From NCBI RefSeq assembly GCF_009707545.1, contig NZ_WLYK01000001.1, positions 372,001 through 436,000 of the forward strand: a stretch of DNA of 64,000 nt, in the 5' to 3' direction. Under the pieces are notes generated by a model. It did not search any database and was not told where the DNA came from. It saw nothing but the letters and a program-made list of their open reading frames with translations. The stretch comes from Nakamurella alba. Its GTDB lineage: Bacteria > Actinomycetota > Actinomycetes > Mycobacteriales > Nakamurellaceae. The translations under genes and the position numbers were made by a program. Below are positions 1 to 8,015 of this stretch, piece by piece (positions within the stretch are counted from its first letter, which is position 1; the number at the start of each line of letters is the position of its first letter).

Positions 1-431
1 ACGCCGGCCAGCTTCCGCAGCAGCCGGTGCAGTTGCGTGCGTTCGTCCGGCGCCAGCGGCGCGAGGAAGTCGTCCTGCACCTGCTGCACGATCTGCTCGA
101 GGGTCTCCAGCTCTGTGCGACCTCGGGCGTTGACCAGCACCAGATTCCGGCGCCGGTCCGCCGGGTCCGGCGAACGGTCGAGCAGCCCACGCGCCTCGAG
201 ATCGGCGATCACCGCAGTCACGTCACTGCGGTCCAGGCCGATGCGGCGGCCGAGCTCGGCCTGGCTCAGCGGACCGAACTCGTCGATCGCGGCGAGGGTG
301 GAGAAGTGCGCGTGGCGCATGGACCGCGCGTCGAGGCGTGCGGCCAGCAACTGCCGGGCAGTCAGTGCGTTCCGGGTCAGCAGGAAGCTCGGCAGGTCCC
401 GGGTCCGGGCCGGCGCCTCCAGGGGATCCAT
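1..431 (-). CDS. MarR-family transcriptional regulator, 3' end cut by window edge
   Basis: The minus-strand frame opens at ATG 429-431 and runs off the left edge without a stop, so about 143 residues are visible. It has the MarR winged-helix layout: a helix-turn-helix near residues 50-75 (LSQAELGRRIGLDRSDVTAVI) followed by the basic wing (DPADRRRNLVLV). MarR proteins are dimeric repressors that often respond to phenolics or oxidants. It lies divergent to the SnoaL-like gene, with about 94 bp between the starts, and two tandem inverted repeats in that gap are its likely operator. The ligand cannot be read from sequence. Only the C-terminal dimerisation end is missing. Confidence 0.88.
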   Translation of the reverse strand, partial: MDPLEAPARTRDLPSFLLTRNALTARQLLAARLDARSMRHAHFSTLAAIDEFGPLSQAELGRRIGLDRSDVTAVIADLEARGLLDRSPDPADRRRNLVLVNARGRTELETLEQIVQQVQDDFLAPLAPDERTQLHRLLRKLAG

Positions 432-480
432 GGTGGCAGCGTAGTGCCGGCCCTTGCCCTTCTGACTGCGCGCGCTTATC

Positions 481-510
481 GTTGGCACAACCAACATTGG
501 TCACGCCAAC
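481..510. promoter_or_regulatory. Tandem inverted-repeat operator between marR-type gene and SnoaL-like gene
   Basis: Two adjacent palindromes lie here. The first is GTTGG-cacaa-CCAAC (481-495). The second is TTGG-tcacg-CCAA, extended by a final C (497-510). The copies have the same arm and spacer geometry. They sit 16 bp before the SnoaL-like start and 50 bp from the MarR start, which fits autoregulation plus control of the divergent gene. Assignment to this MarR protein is inference. Confidence 0.6.
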
Positions 511-525
511 AAAGGGAGTGGTGTC

Positions 526-939
526 ATGACCGACCACCAGGAGATCGTCGCGGTACTCCGCCGGGTCTACGCGGCGATGGACGAGCACCGCTTCGAGGAC
601 CTGCGGGAGCTGTTCACCGACGACGTGACCGCATTGACCCCGGGCGGCCGGATGACCGGCCTCGACCAGCTGGTGGCCCAGGCCCGCAGAAACCACCGGG
701 ACTCGGACGGGCTGCAACACCTGATCGGTGCGGAGCTGGTCACCGTCACCGCTCCGGACACCGCCGAGCTTCGCGCCAACGTCGTCGCCGTGTTCGCCAC
801 CCGCGGAGCAGCTCCGACCTTCGCCCTCGGCGAGGTCTACCGGGCCCGCCTGCGGCGTACGGGCAGCCGGTGGCGGATCTGCGAGTTCGGCATGGAGCCG
901 CGCTGGAAGGTGGGGGAGCGGGCGCCGGTGCCGGCCTGA
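526..939 (+). CDS. SnoaL-like / NTF2-fold protein
   Basis: This encodes a 137-residue single-domain protein of the SnoaL/NTF2-like superfamily. Evidence is the length, the N-terminal helical region (EIVAVLRRVYAAMDEHRFEDL), the motif LFTDDVTALTP and the beta-rich C-terminal half ending in WRICEFGMEPRW. Members act as small cyclases, isomerases, dehydratases or ligand-binding proteins. No catalytic residue set is clear enough to name a substrate. ATG 526 follows the motif GGGAG at a workable distance. The gene is divergent to a MarR regulator and probably controlled by it, which suggests a role in detoxification or small-molecule response (inference). Confidence 0.75.
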   Translation: MTDHQEIVAVLRRVYAAMDEHRFEDLRELFTDDVTALTPGGRMTGLDQLVAQARRNHRDSDGLQHLIGAELVTVTAPDTAELRANVVAVFATRGAAPTFALGEVYRARLRRTGSRWRICEFGMEPRWKVGERAPVPA

Positions 940-953
940 GTCCTGGGTGACCG

Positions 954-1163
954 TCAGGCCTTCCGTAGCGCCTCCGGCGTGTGCACGGCGGTCTCGCCGG
1001 ACTTCTCGCTGCGCACCAGGTACTGCGGTTCGTCCTCGGACGCGTCGACCGTCCGGCCCGCCGCCTCGGTCCGGCTGGTGATCTTCCGTTCGACCGTGCC
1101 GTGGGTGGTGGTGCCGTGGGTCTGCCAGGACACCCGGTCACCCTTCTTGAGATCCTTGGCCAT
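954..1163 (-). CDS. DUF2945 (hypervirulence-associated TUDOR-type) small protein
   Basis: This 69-residue protein begins MAKDLKKGDRVSWQTHGTTT and ends in VHTPEALRKA, the compact SH3/Tudor-like pattern of DUF2945 proteins. These are common in bacteria and of unknown biochemical role. The start at 1161-1163 is preceded by a good GAGGAG ribosome site. It is convergent with the SnoaL-like gene, with 14 bp between the stops, and divergent from recC. No partner can be inferred. Confidence 0.82.
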   Translation of the reverse strand: MAKDLKKGDRVSWQTHGTTTHGTVERKITSRTEAAGRTVDASEDEPQYLVRSEKSGETAVHTPEALRKA

Positions 1164-1323
1164 CACGAGCTCCTCAGGCGTCGTTCGCGGTCCGATACGT
1201 GCCGGTGCCCACCGAGGACGTGCGGCCAAACGGTCGACTGTCGGACCCGTCGTGCAGTATGGGTTCCCGACAGCCGGGGGGCTGTCGGGAACACCCGGCG
1301 AGGCGGAGAGGGAGGGCGGGACG

Positions 1324-4300
1324 ATGGCGCTGCACGTGCACCGCTCCGAGCGGGCGGACGGCCTGGTCGACGGACTGGCGGGGGTGCTGGCGGAGCCGTT
1401 GCCCGACGTGTTCGCCGACGACGTCGTCGCGGTGCCGGCCCGGGGGATGGAACGCTGGCTGATGCAGCAGCTGTCCCACCGCCTGGGCGCGGTCACCGGG
1501 GAGCGCCGCGAGGCGGGGGTGTGCGCAGCGATCCGGTTCCCCTCGCCGGGAGCGGTGTTCGCCGGGTTGGTGCTCGGTACCGAGGACGATCCCTGGAGCC
1601 CGGAGCGCGCGGTGTGGCCGCTGCTGGAGGTCATCGACCTCGCGGCGACCGACCCGTGGTGTGCGGCCCTGGGGCGGCACATCGGCGCGGTCGACGCGCC
1701 TGACAGCAGTGCGCCCGGTGCCGTGATCCCGGTGTCCGAGGGGCCCGACGCGATCGAGGAGAGGCGCAGCCGGAGGTATTCCGTGGCCCTCCGGCTCGCC
1801 CGGTTGTTCTCGTCCTACGCGATGAACCGCCCCGCGGTGATCGAGGACTGGGCGAACGGCGGATCCGGGGACGGGCTCGGAGCGGCGCTGCCGGCGGATC
1901 TGGCGTGGCAGCCCCGGCTGTGGCGGTTGCTGGCCGACCGGATCGGCGCGCCCGATCCCGCCGCGCGCCTGGCTGCACCGCTGCGGATCGACCTGCCGCA
2001 GCGGGTGTCGTTCTTCGGGCTGACCAGGATCCCCGCCGCGCACCGGACCCTGCTGCACACCCTCGCGCGGGACCGCGACGTCCATCTGTGGTTGACGCAC
2101 CCGTCGCCGGCCCAGTGGGGCCGCGACGCGGTGCGGCACCCGCTGCTGCGTTCCCTCGGACGCGAGTCCCGGGAACTGGAAGAGGTTCTCGCGGCCGGCG
2201 ATGCCACGCACCACCCCGCCCCGGCGCCCCGGCGCTCGTTGCTCGGCGGGCTGCAGCGGGGGATCAGGGACGACGTCGCGCCGGACGGGGGTGCCCTGCC
2301 GCCGGACGGGACGGTGCAGGTACACGCCTGCCACGGTCCGGCCCGGCAGGTGGAGGTGCTGCGGGAGGTGCTGGTCGGGTTGCTCGCAGCCGATCCGACG
2401 CTCGAGCCGCGCGACATCCTGGTCGCCTGCCCGGACATCGAGACCTTCGCCCCGTTGCTGACGGCGGCGTTCGGGCTGTCCGAGATCGTCGGCGAGGACG
2501 GGCATCCCGGCCACCGGCTCCGGGTCAAGCTGGCGGACCGATCATTGCAGCAGACCAACCCGCTGTTCGGCGTCGCGGCCGCCCTGCTGGAGCTCGCCGG
2601 GTCCAGGGTCACCGCGTCGCAGGTGCTGGACCTGCTCGCACGCCCGGTGGTGCGACGCCGTTTCGGGCTGCGCGAGGACGACGTCGAGGTGCTCGCCGAC
2701 TGGGTGGCCGAGTCCGGTGTCCGATGGGGGCTGGATGCGGCATCGCGCGAGCCGTTCACGATGGAGACGGTCCGGGAGAACACCTGGCGGGCAGGCCTCG
2801 ACCGGATCCTGCTCGGCGTCGCCGGCGGTCCCGGCTCCATGGTGGCCGGGGCGCTGGCCCTCGACGAGGTCGGCAGCTCGGAGATCCTGTTGGCCGGCCG
2901 CTTGGCCGAGGCGATCGACCGGATCGACGCCGTGCTGGAGGTTTTCGACGGCGAGCACGAGGTCCAGGAGTGGTTGCGGCTGCTGCCGGACGCGGTCGAA
3001 TCACTGGCCGACGTGCCGACCGGCGACCGTTGGCAACAGGCCCAGCTGCGCCGCGAGTGTGCGGACGTGCTCGACCATGCCGACGGTGCGCCGATCCGGC
3101 TGCGACTGGGCGACGTCCGCTCCCTGCTCGCGGACCGGCTCGCCGGTCGGCCCACCCGGGCCAACTTCCGGACCGGCACGCTGACCGTCTGCACCATGGT
3201 GCCGATGCGGTCGGTGCCGCACCGCGTGGTGTGTCTGCTCGGCCTGGACGACGGCGTCTTCCCGCGACGCGCCTACCCGGACGGCGACGACGTGCTCGCC
3301 CGTGACCGCCGCCCCGGCGAACGGGATCCGCGAACCGAGGACCGGCAGTTGGTGCTCGACGCCCTGATGGCCGCCTCCGACGCCGTCGTGATCACCTACA
3401 GCGGCGCCGACGAGCGCACCGGCGCCCGCCGTCCCCCTGCCGTGCCGCTCGGCGAGATCCTCGACACCGTCAGGTCGCTGACCGGCCTGGAGGAGGACGA
3501 GCTGGTCGTGCGGCACCCGCTGCAGCCGTTCGACCCACGGAACGTCACGCCGGGCGCACTGGCTCCCGGACGGCCGTTCTCCCACGATCCTTCGGCGGTC
3601 GAGGCCGCCCGGGCGAGCGTGGGCCGTCGCGGCGCCCCGTTGGCCTTCACCGGGACCGTGCTCCCGCCCGCGGACGTCACCGATGTCGCACTGGACGAGC
3701 TGGTCCGGATGCTGACCGCCCCGGCCCGCGCCTATCTCCGGCAGCGGCTCGGCGTCTGGTGGCCGGACGACGAGGAGGACCCGGACGGCGGGGACGCGGT
3801 GGCGGCCGAGCTGAAGGGGCTGTCCGCGTGGAAGGTGGGCGACCGGATGCTGCAGGCCAGGCTGGACGGCGTACCGATGGAGGTCTGCCGGGAGCGCGAA
3901 CTCGCCCGCGGCGAACTCCCGCCCGGCCGCATCGGCGTGGGCCGCGTCGACGAGTTCGCGGCCGAGGTCGAGGAACTCGTCGAGGGCACGGTGCCGCTCC
4001 GGTCCGGCCCGCCGCGCACGATCGACGTCGACATCCCGCTGGGCGACGGTCGTGTCGTGCGCGGCTCGATCCCGGGCGTGTACGGGTCGTGCATCGTCCG
4101 GGTCTCGTACTCCAGCGAGAAGCCCAAGCAACGGCTGCAGGCATGGATCGAGCTGCTGGCCCTGAGTGCGGCCCTGCCCGGGGGCGGCTGGACCGCTGTC
4201 GGGGCGCGGAAAGCCACCGGACGGCCGATGAAGGCGATGCTGCCCGCCGTGGACGCAGCGGATGCCGTTGCGCTGCTCGAGGAACTGGTCGCGATCCGGG

Positions 4301-4629
4301 ATCTCGGGATGCAGGTCCCGCTGCCCGCACCTCCGGCGACGGCAGCGGTCTACGCCGGAGCGCGGCTGACCGGCGAAGGCGTCGTCGAGGCGACCCGGGC
4401 GGCCGAAGACGCGTGGAGCAAGAAGTTCGGCGATGCGGTCACCGACGGGAACCAGCGGATCTGGCGCACCGGTCAGCTGGACGAGTTGACGGGCACTCAG
4501 CTCGAACTCGGTGGACTGGGAGTCGCCGCCGATGATCCCCGGCTGGTCGGCGAGCACACGTCCTTCGGTCGGCTCGCCCGGATCGTCTGGGAACCGCTGC
4601 TCACCCGGGAACGGAGGATGCCGCTGTGA
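1324..4629 (+). CDS. recC: Exodeoxyribonuclease V subunit gamma (RecC)
   Basis: This encodes 1101 residues of RecC, the non-motor subunit that splits the DNA strands and scans for Chi within RecBCD during double-strand break repair. The N-terminus (LHVHRSERADGLVDGL, then VPARGMERWLMQQLSHRLG) is the typical RecC opening with an inactivated helicase fold. Further hallmarks are FFGLTRIPAAHRTLL and the middle motif CTMVPMRSVPHRVVCLLGLDDGVFPR, here broken by domain boundaries. ATG 1324 was chosen because of the GGGAGGGCGGG sequence just upstream and the family-like N-terminus; the frame stays open further upstream. The stop overlaps the recB GTG by 4 bp. Confidence 0.95.
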   Translation: MALHVHRSERADGLVDGLAGVLAEPLPDVFADDVVAVPARGMERWLMQQLSHRLGAVTGERREAGVCAAIRFPSPGAVFAGLVLGTEDDPWSPERAVWPLLEVIDLAATDPWCAALGRHIGAVDAPDSSAPGAVIPVSEGPDAIEERRSRRYSVALRLARLFSSYAMNRPAVIEDWANGGSGDGLGAALPADLAWQPRLWRLLADRIGAPDPAARLAAPLRIDLPQRVSFFGLTRIPAAHRTLLHTLARDRDVHLWLTHPSPAQWGRDAVRHPLLRSLGRESRELEEVLAAGDATHHPAPAPRRSLLGGLQRGIRDDVAPDGGALPPDGTVQVHACHGPARQVEVLREVLVGLLAADPTLEPRDILVACPDIETFAPLLTAAFGLSEIVGEDGHPGHRLRVKLADRSLQQTNPLFGVAAALLELAGSRVTASQVLDLLARPVVRRRFGLREDDVEVLADWVAESGVRWGLDAASREPFTMETVRENTWRAGLDRILLGVAGGPGSMVAGALALDEVGSSEILLAGRLAEAIDRIDAVLEVFDGEHEVQEWLRLLPDAVESLADVPTGDRWQQAQLRRECADVLDHADGAPIRLRLGDVRSLLADRLAGRPTRANFRTGTLTVCTMVPMRSVPHRVVCLLGLDDGVFPRRAYPDGDDVLARDRRPGERDPRTEDRQLVLDALMAASDAVVITYSGADERTGARRPPAVPLGEILDTVRSLTGLEEDELVVRHPLQPFDPRNVTPGALAPGRPFSHDPSAVEAARASVGRRGAPLAFTGTVLPPADVTDVALDELVRMLTAPARAYLRQRLGVWWPDDEEDPDGGDAVAAELKGLSAWKVGDRMLQARLDGVPMEVCRERELARGELPPGRIGVGRVDEFAAEVEELVEGTVPLRSGPPRTIDVDIPLGDGRVVRGSIPGVYGSCIVRVSYSSEKPKQRLQAWIELLALSAALPGGGWTAVGARKATGRPMKAMLPAVDAADAVALLEELVAIRDLGMQVPLPAPPATAAVYAGARLTGEGVVEATRAAEDAWSKKFGDAVTDGNQRIWRTGQLDELTGTQLELGGLGVAADDPRLVGEHTSFGRLARIVWEPLLTRERRMPL

Positions 4630-7600
4630 CCGGGAGTCCGCACGCACGATCCGCCACCGGCGCGCTGCCGGCGGCCGCCTTCGACGTCACCGGCGCACTG
4701 CCGTCCGGCACCACGGTGCTCGAGGCCAGCGCCGGGACCGGGAAGACCTGGACCGTCGCCGCCCTGGTCACCCGGTACATCGCCGAGGGGGTCGCCGCAC
4801 CGGCCGACCTGCTGGTCATCACCTTCGGCCGGGCCGCGAGCCAGGAACTGCGGGAACGGGTCCGGGCACGACTGGTCGAGGTCGAGCGAGCACTGGGCGA
4901 CCCGGCCGGCGCCCGTGCCTCCGACGACCCGCTGCTCCGGCACCTGGCCGACGACACCGAGCCCGAGGTCGCCCGGCGCCGGGACCGGCTGACCGCAGCG
5001 GTCGCCGACTTCGATGCCGCGACCATCGCCACCACACACCAGTTCTGCCAGCAGGTGCTCACCGGTCTGGGCGTCGCCGGCGACAGCGACGCCGGCACCG
5101 AACTGGTCGAGGACCTGGACGGCCTGGTGGTCGAGGTGGTCGACGACATCTTCCTCCGCGCGTTCGGCGGGACCGGCTCCGCCACGCCGCGTTTCGACCG
5201 GGCCACCGCGCTGAAACTGGGCCGGCGGGCGGTGGAGGACCCGCAGGCCGACATCGAGCCACAGGAGCACGAGCCGGGCAGCGACGGGCAGTGGCGGGTC
5301 CGGTTCGCCGGCGCCGTCCGGGCCGAGGTGGACCGCCGCAAACGGCGGCGCCGCCAACTCGGCTACGACGACCTGCTCAGCAGGCTCGCCGATGCGCTCG
5401 CGCCGGAGGACAGCCCGGCCCGGGACCGGATGCGCGACCGCTGGAAGATCGTGCTGGTCGACGAGTTCCAGGACACCGACCACGTGCAGTGGGAGGTACT
5501 GCGGCGGGCCTTCCACGGCTTCGCCACCCTGGTGCTGATCGGTGACCCGAAACAGGCGGTCTACGCCTTCCGCGGCGGCGACGTGGTCACCTACCTCACC
5601 GCCGTCGGCTCGGCCTCCGGCTCCGCCACCCTCGCCCAGAACTGGCGCAGCGACGCTGCTCTGGCCCACTCGCTCGAGGTGCTGCTGGGCGGCACGGCGC
5701 TCGGCGACGAGTCCATCCGGGTCGTCCCGGTGGAGCCCCGGCACACCGGGCGCCGGTTGCTCGGCGGGCCGTCGGACGCACCGTTCCGGCTCCGCGTCGC
5801 GCGCCGGGACCAGTTCTCGTCGGCGAAGAAGTTCCCGCCGGTGAACGACGTGCGGGCTCACATCGCCGAGGACCTGGCCGCCGATGTCGCCGCACTCCTG
5901 GCCTCCGGCGCCTCCTGGCAGGGCCGGCCGCTGGCCGCGGGGGACATCGCCGTGCTGGTCGGTACCCACGCGCAGGGCGACCTGGTGCAGGACGCGCTCC
6001 GGCGGGCCGGCATCCCGCGGGTGGTGTCCGGCGCGGAGAACGTCTACGCCTCCGACGCCGGCGAGTCGTGGCTGATCCTGCTGCGTGCGCTGGACCAGCC
6101 GCAGCGCGCACCGCTGGTCCGTGCCGCGGCGCTGACCCCGTTCCTCGGCCTGGACCCGGTTGCGCTCGGCACCGGCGGCGAGGAACTCACCGACCGCCTG
6201 TCCGGAATGCTGCGTGATTGGGCGGCGATCACCGCCCGGGGCGGCATCGCCGGGCTGCTGGAGACGGTCTCGCAGCGCACCGGCCTGTGGCGCCGCGTAC
6301 TGGGCGCCGAAGGGGGTGAGCGGCTACTGACGGATCTCCGGCAGGTCGGCGAAGGACTGCAGAAGGCCGCCACGGACGGTTCTCTCGGCATCCCCGGCCT
6401 GCTGGAATGGCTCACCGAGCGGCGGTTCGAGGGCACGCCGAGCTCCGACGAACGTGCCCGCCGACTGGACAGCGACGCCTCCGCGGTCCAGATCGTCACC
6501 CTGCACGCCAGCAAGGGCCTCGAGTACCCGGTCGTCTATCTCCCGTTCGTCGCCGACCGCTGGGTGCCGAACAACCCGGAGATGGCGCTGCTGCACGACG
6601 AGACCGGCCGCCGGATCATCGATCTCGGGGGTCCGAGGATGCCCGGCGCGTCGGACCGGTCCAGACGCGCGCTGGCCGAGGAGGCGGGGGAGACGCTGCG
6701 GCTGCTCTACGTCGCCCTGACCCGCGCGCAGTCCCGGCTGATCGCCTGGTGGGCGCCGACGAGGAACGCGGAACACTCGGCGCTGCACCGGATGCTGTTC
6801 GGCCGGCGGGACGACGGACGGATCCCCGACCGGGTGTCCGTGCCCTCCGACGAGGTGGCCTGGGAGCGGCTGCTGCAGTGGGAACGGGACGGCGCCTTCA
6901 CCGTCGAACTCGCCACACCGGCGGCCGCGGTGCCCGTGCCGTTGCCGCTGTCCGTCGACGACTTCGCCGTCGCACCGTTCGACCGCGAGGTCGACCTGCG
7001 CTGGCGCCGGACCTCCTACAGTGCGCTGACCGCGACCGACCACTACGTGCCCGGCTTCGTCGCCGACCTCGTCGATCCCGGCACCAGCGAACCGGAGGAG
7101 CCGGGCAAGGACGACGAGAACGACCTGACCTCCACCGCTCTCGGCCTCGGGGCCGGATCGTCGGTCGACCCCGGGTGGGAGGTGCCCTCGCCGATGGCCG
7201 ACCTGCCGACCGGCGCTGCCTTCGGCACCGTCGTGCACGCGGTGCTCGAGGACCTCGACCCGGACGCCGCCGACCCGACCGTCCCGTTGCGGGAGGCCTG
7301 CGGTCTGCAGCTGGCCCGCGCACCGATGCCGGTGTTGCCGGACGATCTCGCGGCCGCACTGCTGCCCTCGTTGCGCACCCCGCTCGGCCCGCTCGCCGAC
7401 GGCCGGACGCTGCTCGACTTCCCGGTGCGGGACCGGTTGTCGGAGTTGGTGTTCGAACTGCCGCTGGCCGGCGGTGACACGCCGGCACCCGCCGAGCCGC
7501 GGGTCGGTGACCTGGCCGGCGTGCTCGCCCGCCACCTGCCGGCGGGTGACCCGCTGGCCGCCTACCCCGACCGGCTGCGGGACCCGCAACTGGCCGGACG

Positions 7601-8015
7601 ACCGCTGCGCGGCTACCTCACCGGCAGCATCGACGCGGTCCTGCGCACCCCGGGCCAGCGCTACCTGGTCGCCGACTACAAGACGAACTGGCTCGGCGAC
7701 GGCCTGGACCCGACCGATCGCCGGTTGACCGCCTGGCATTACCGGCCGGAGGCGATGGCGGCCGAGATGATGCACTCGCACTACCCCCTGCAGGCCCTGC
7801 TGTATCAGGTGGCGCTGCACCGGTTCCTGCGCTGGCGGCAGCCCGGTTACGACCCGGACCGCCATCTCGGCGGCGTGCTCTATCTGTTCCTGCGCGGGAT
7901 GTGCGGACCGGACGGCCCGGAGGCCGACGGCGTACCGGCCGGTGTGTTCTCCTGGCGTCCGCCGGTGCAACTGGTCACCGAACTGTCCGCCGTGCTGGAC
8001 GGAGGTGTCGGATGA
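4626..8015 (+). CDS. recB: Exodeoxyribonuclease V subunit beta (RecB helicase-nuclease)
   Basis: This encodes 1129 residues of a UvrD/PcrA-type 3'-5' helicase joined to a C-terminal nuclease. The Walker A motif is at residues 34-41 (ASAGTGKT), Walker B is near 278 (VDEFQDTD), and a helicase motif V/VI region lies around HASKGLEYPVVYLPF and LLYVALTRA. The PD-(D/E)XK nuclease core is seen as LVADYKTNW near residue 1016. GTG 4626 overlaps the recC stop as GTGA, so translation is probably coupled. The last codon region overlaps the recD ATG in the same way. Chi-regulated resection of DNA ends is established for the family; the Chi sequence here is unknown. Confidence 0.96.
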   Translation: MTGSPHARSATGALPAAAFDVTGALPSGTTVLEASAGTGKTWTVAALVTRYIAEGVAAPADLLVITFGRAASQELRERVRARLVEVERALGDPAGARASDDPLLRHLADDTEPEVARRRDRLTAAVADFDAATIATTHQFCQQVLTGLGVAGDSDAGTELVEDLDGLVVEVVDDIFLRAFGGTGSATPRFDRATALKLGRRAVEDPQADIEPQEHEPGSDGQWRVRFAGAVRAEVDRRKRRRRQLGYDDLLSRLADALAPEDSPARDRMRDRWKIVLVDEFQDTDHVQWEVLRRAFHGFATLVLIGDPKQAVYAFRGGDVVTYLTAVGSASGSATLAQNWRSDAALAHSLEVLLGGTALGDESIRVVPVEPRHTGRRLLGGPSDAPFRLRVARRDQFSSAKKFPPVNDVRAHIAEDLAADVAALLASGASWQGRPLAAGDIAVLVGTHAQGDLVQDALRRAGIPRVVSGAENVYASDAGESWLILLRALDQPQRAPLVRAAALTPFLGLDPVALGTGGEELTDRLSGMLRDWAAITARGGIAGLLETVSQRTGLWRRVLGAEGGERLLTDLRQVGEGLQKAATDGSLGIPGLLEWLTERRFEGTPSSDERARRLDSDASAVQIVTLHASKGLEYPVVYLPFVADRWVPNNPEMALLHDETGRRIIDLGGPRMPGASDRSRRALAEEAGETLRLLYVALTRAQSRLIAWWAPTRNAEHSALHRMLFGRRDDGRIPDRVSVPSDEVAWERLLQWERDGAFTVELATPAAAVPVPLPLSVDDFAVAPFDREVDLRWRRTSYSALTATDHYVPGFVADLVDPGTSEPEEPGKDDENDLTSTALGLGAGSSVDPGWEVPSPMADLPTGAAFGTVVHAVLEDLDPDAADPTVPLREACGLQLARAPMPVLPDDLAAALLPSLRTPLGPLADGRTLLDFPVRDRLSELVFELPLAGGDTPAPAEPRVGDLAGVLARHLPAGDPLAAYPDRLRDPQLAGRPLRGYLTGSIDAVLRTPGQRYLVADYKTNWLGDGLDPTDRRLTAWHYRPEAMAAEMMHSHYPLQALLYQVALHRFLRWRQPGYDPDRHLGGVLYLFLRGMCGPDGPEADGVPAGVFSWRPPVQLVTELSAVLDGGVG

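Noticed and set aside
979-1323. Longer recC protein starting at 979
   Set aside because: It would overlap the DUF2945 gene on the other strand. The family N-terminus and ribosome site place the start at 1324.
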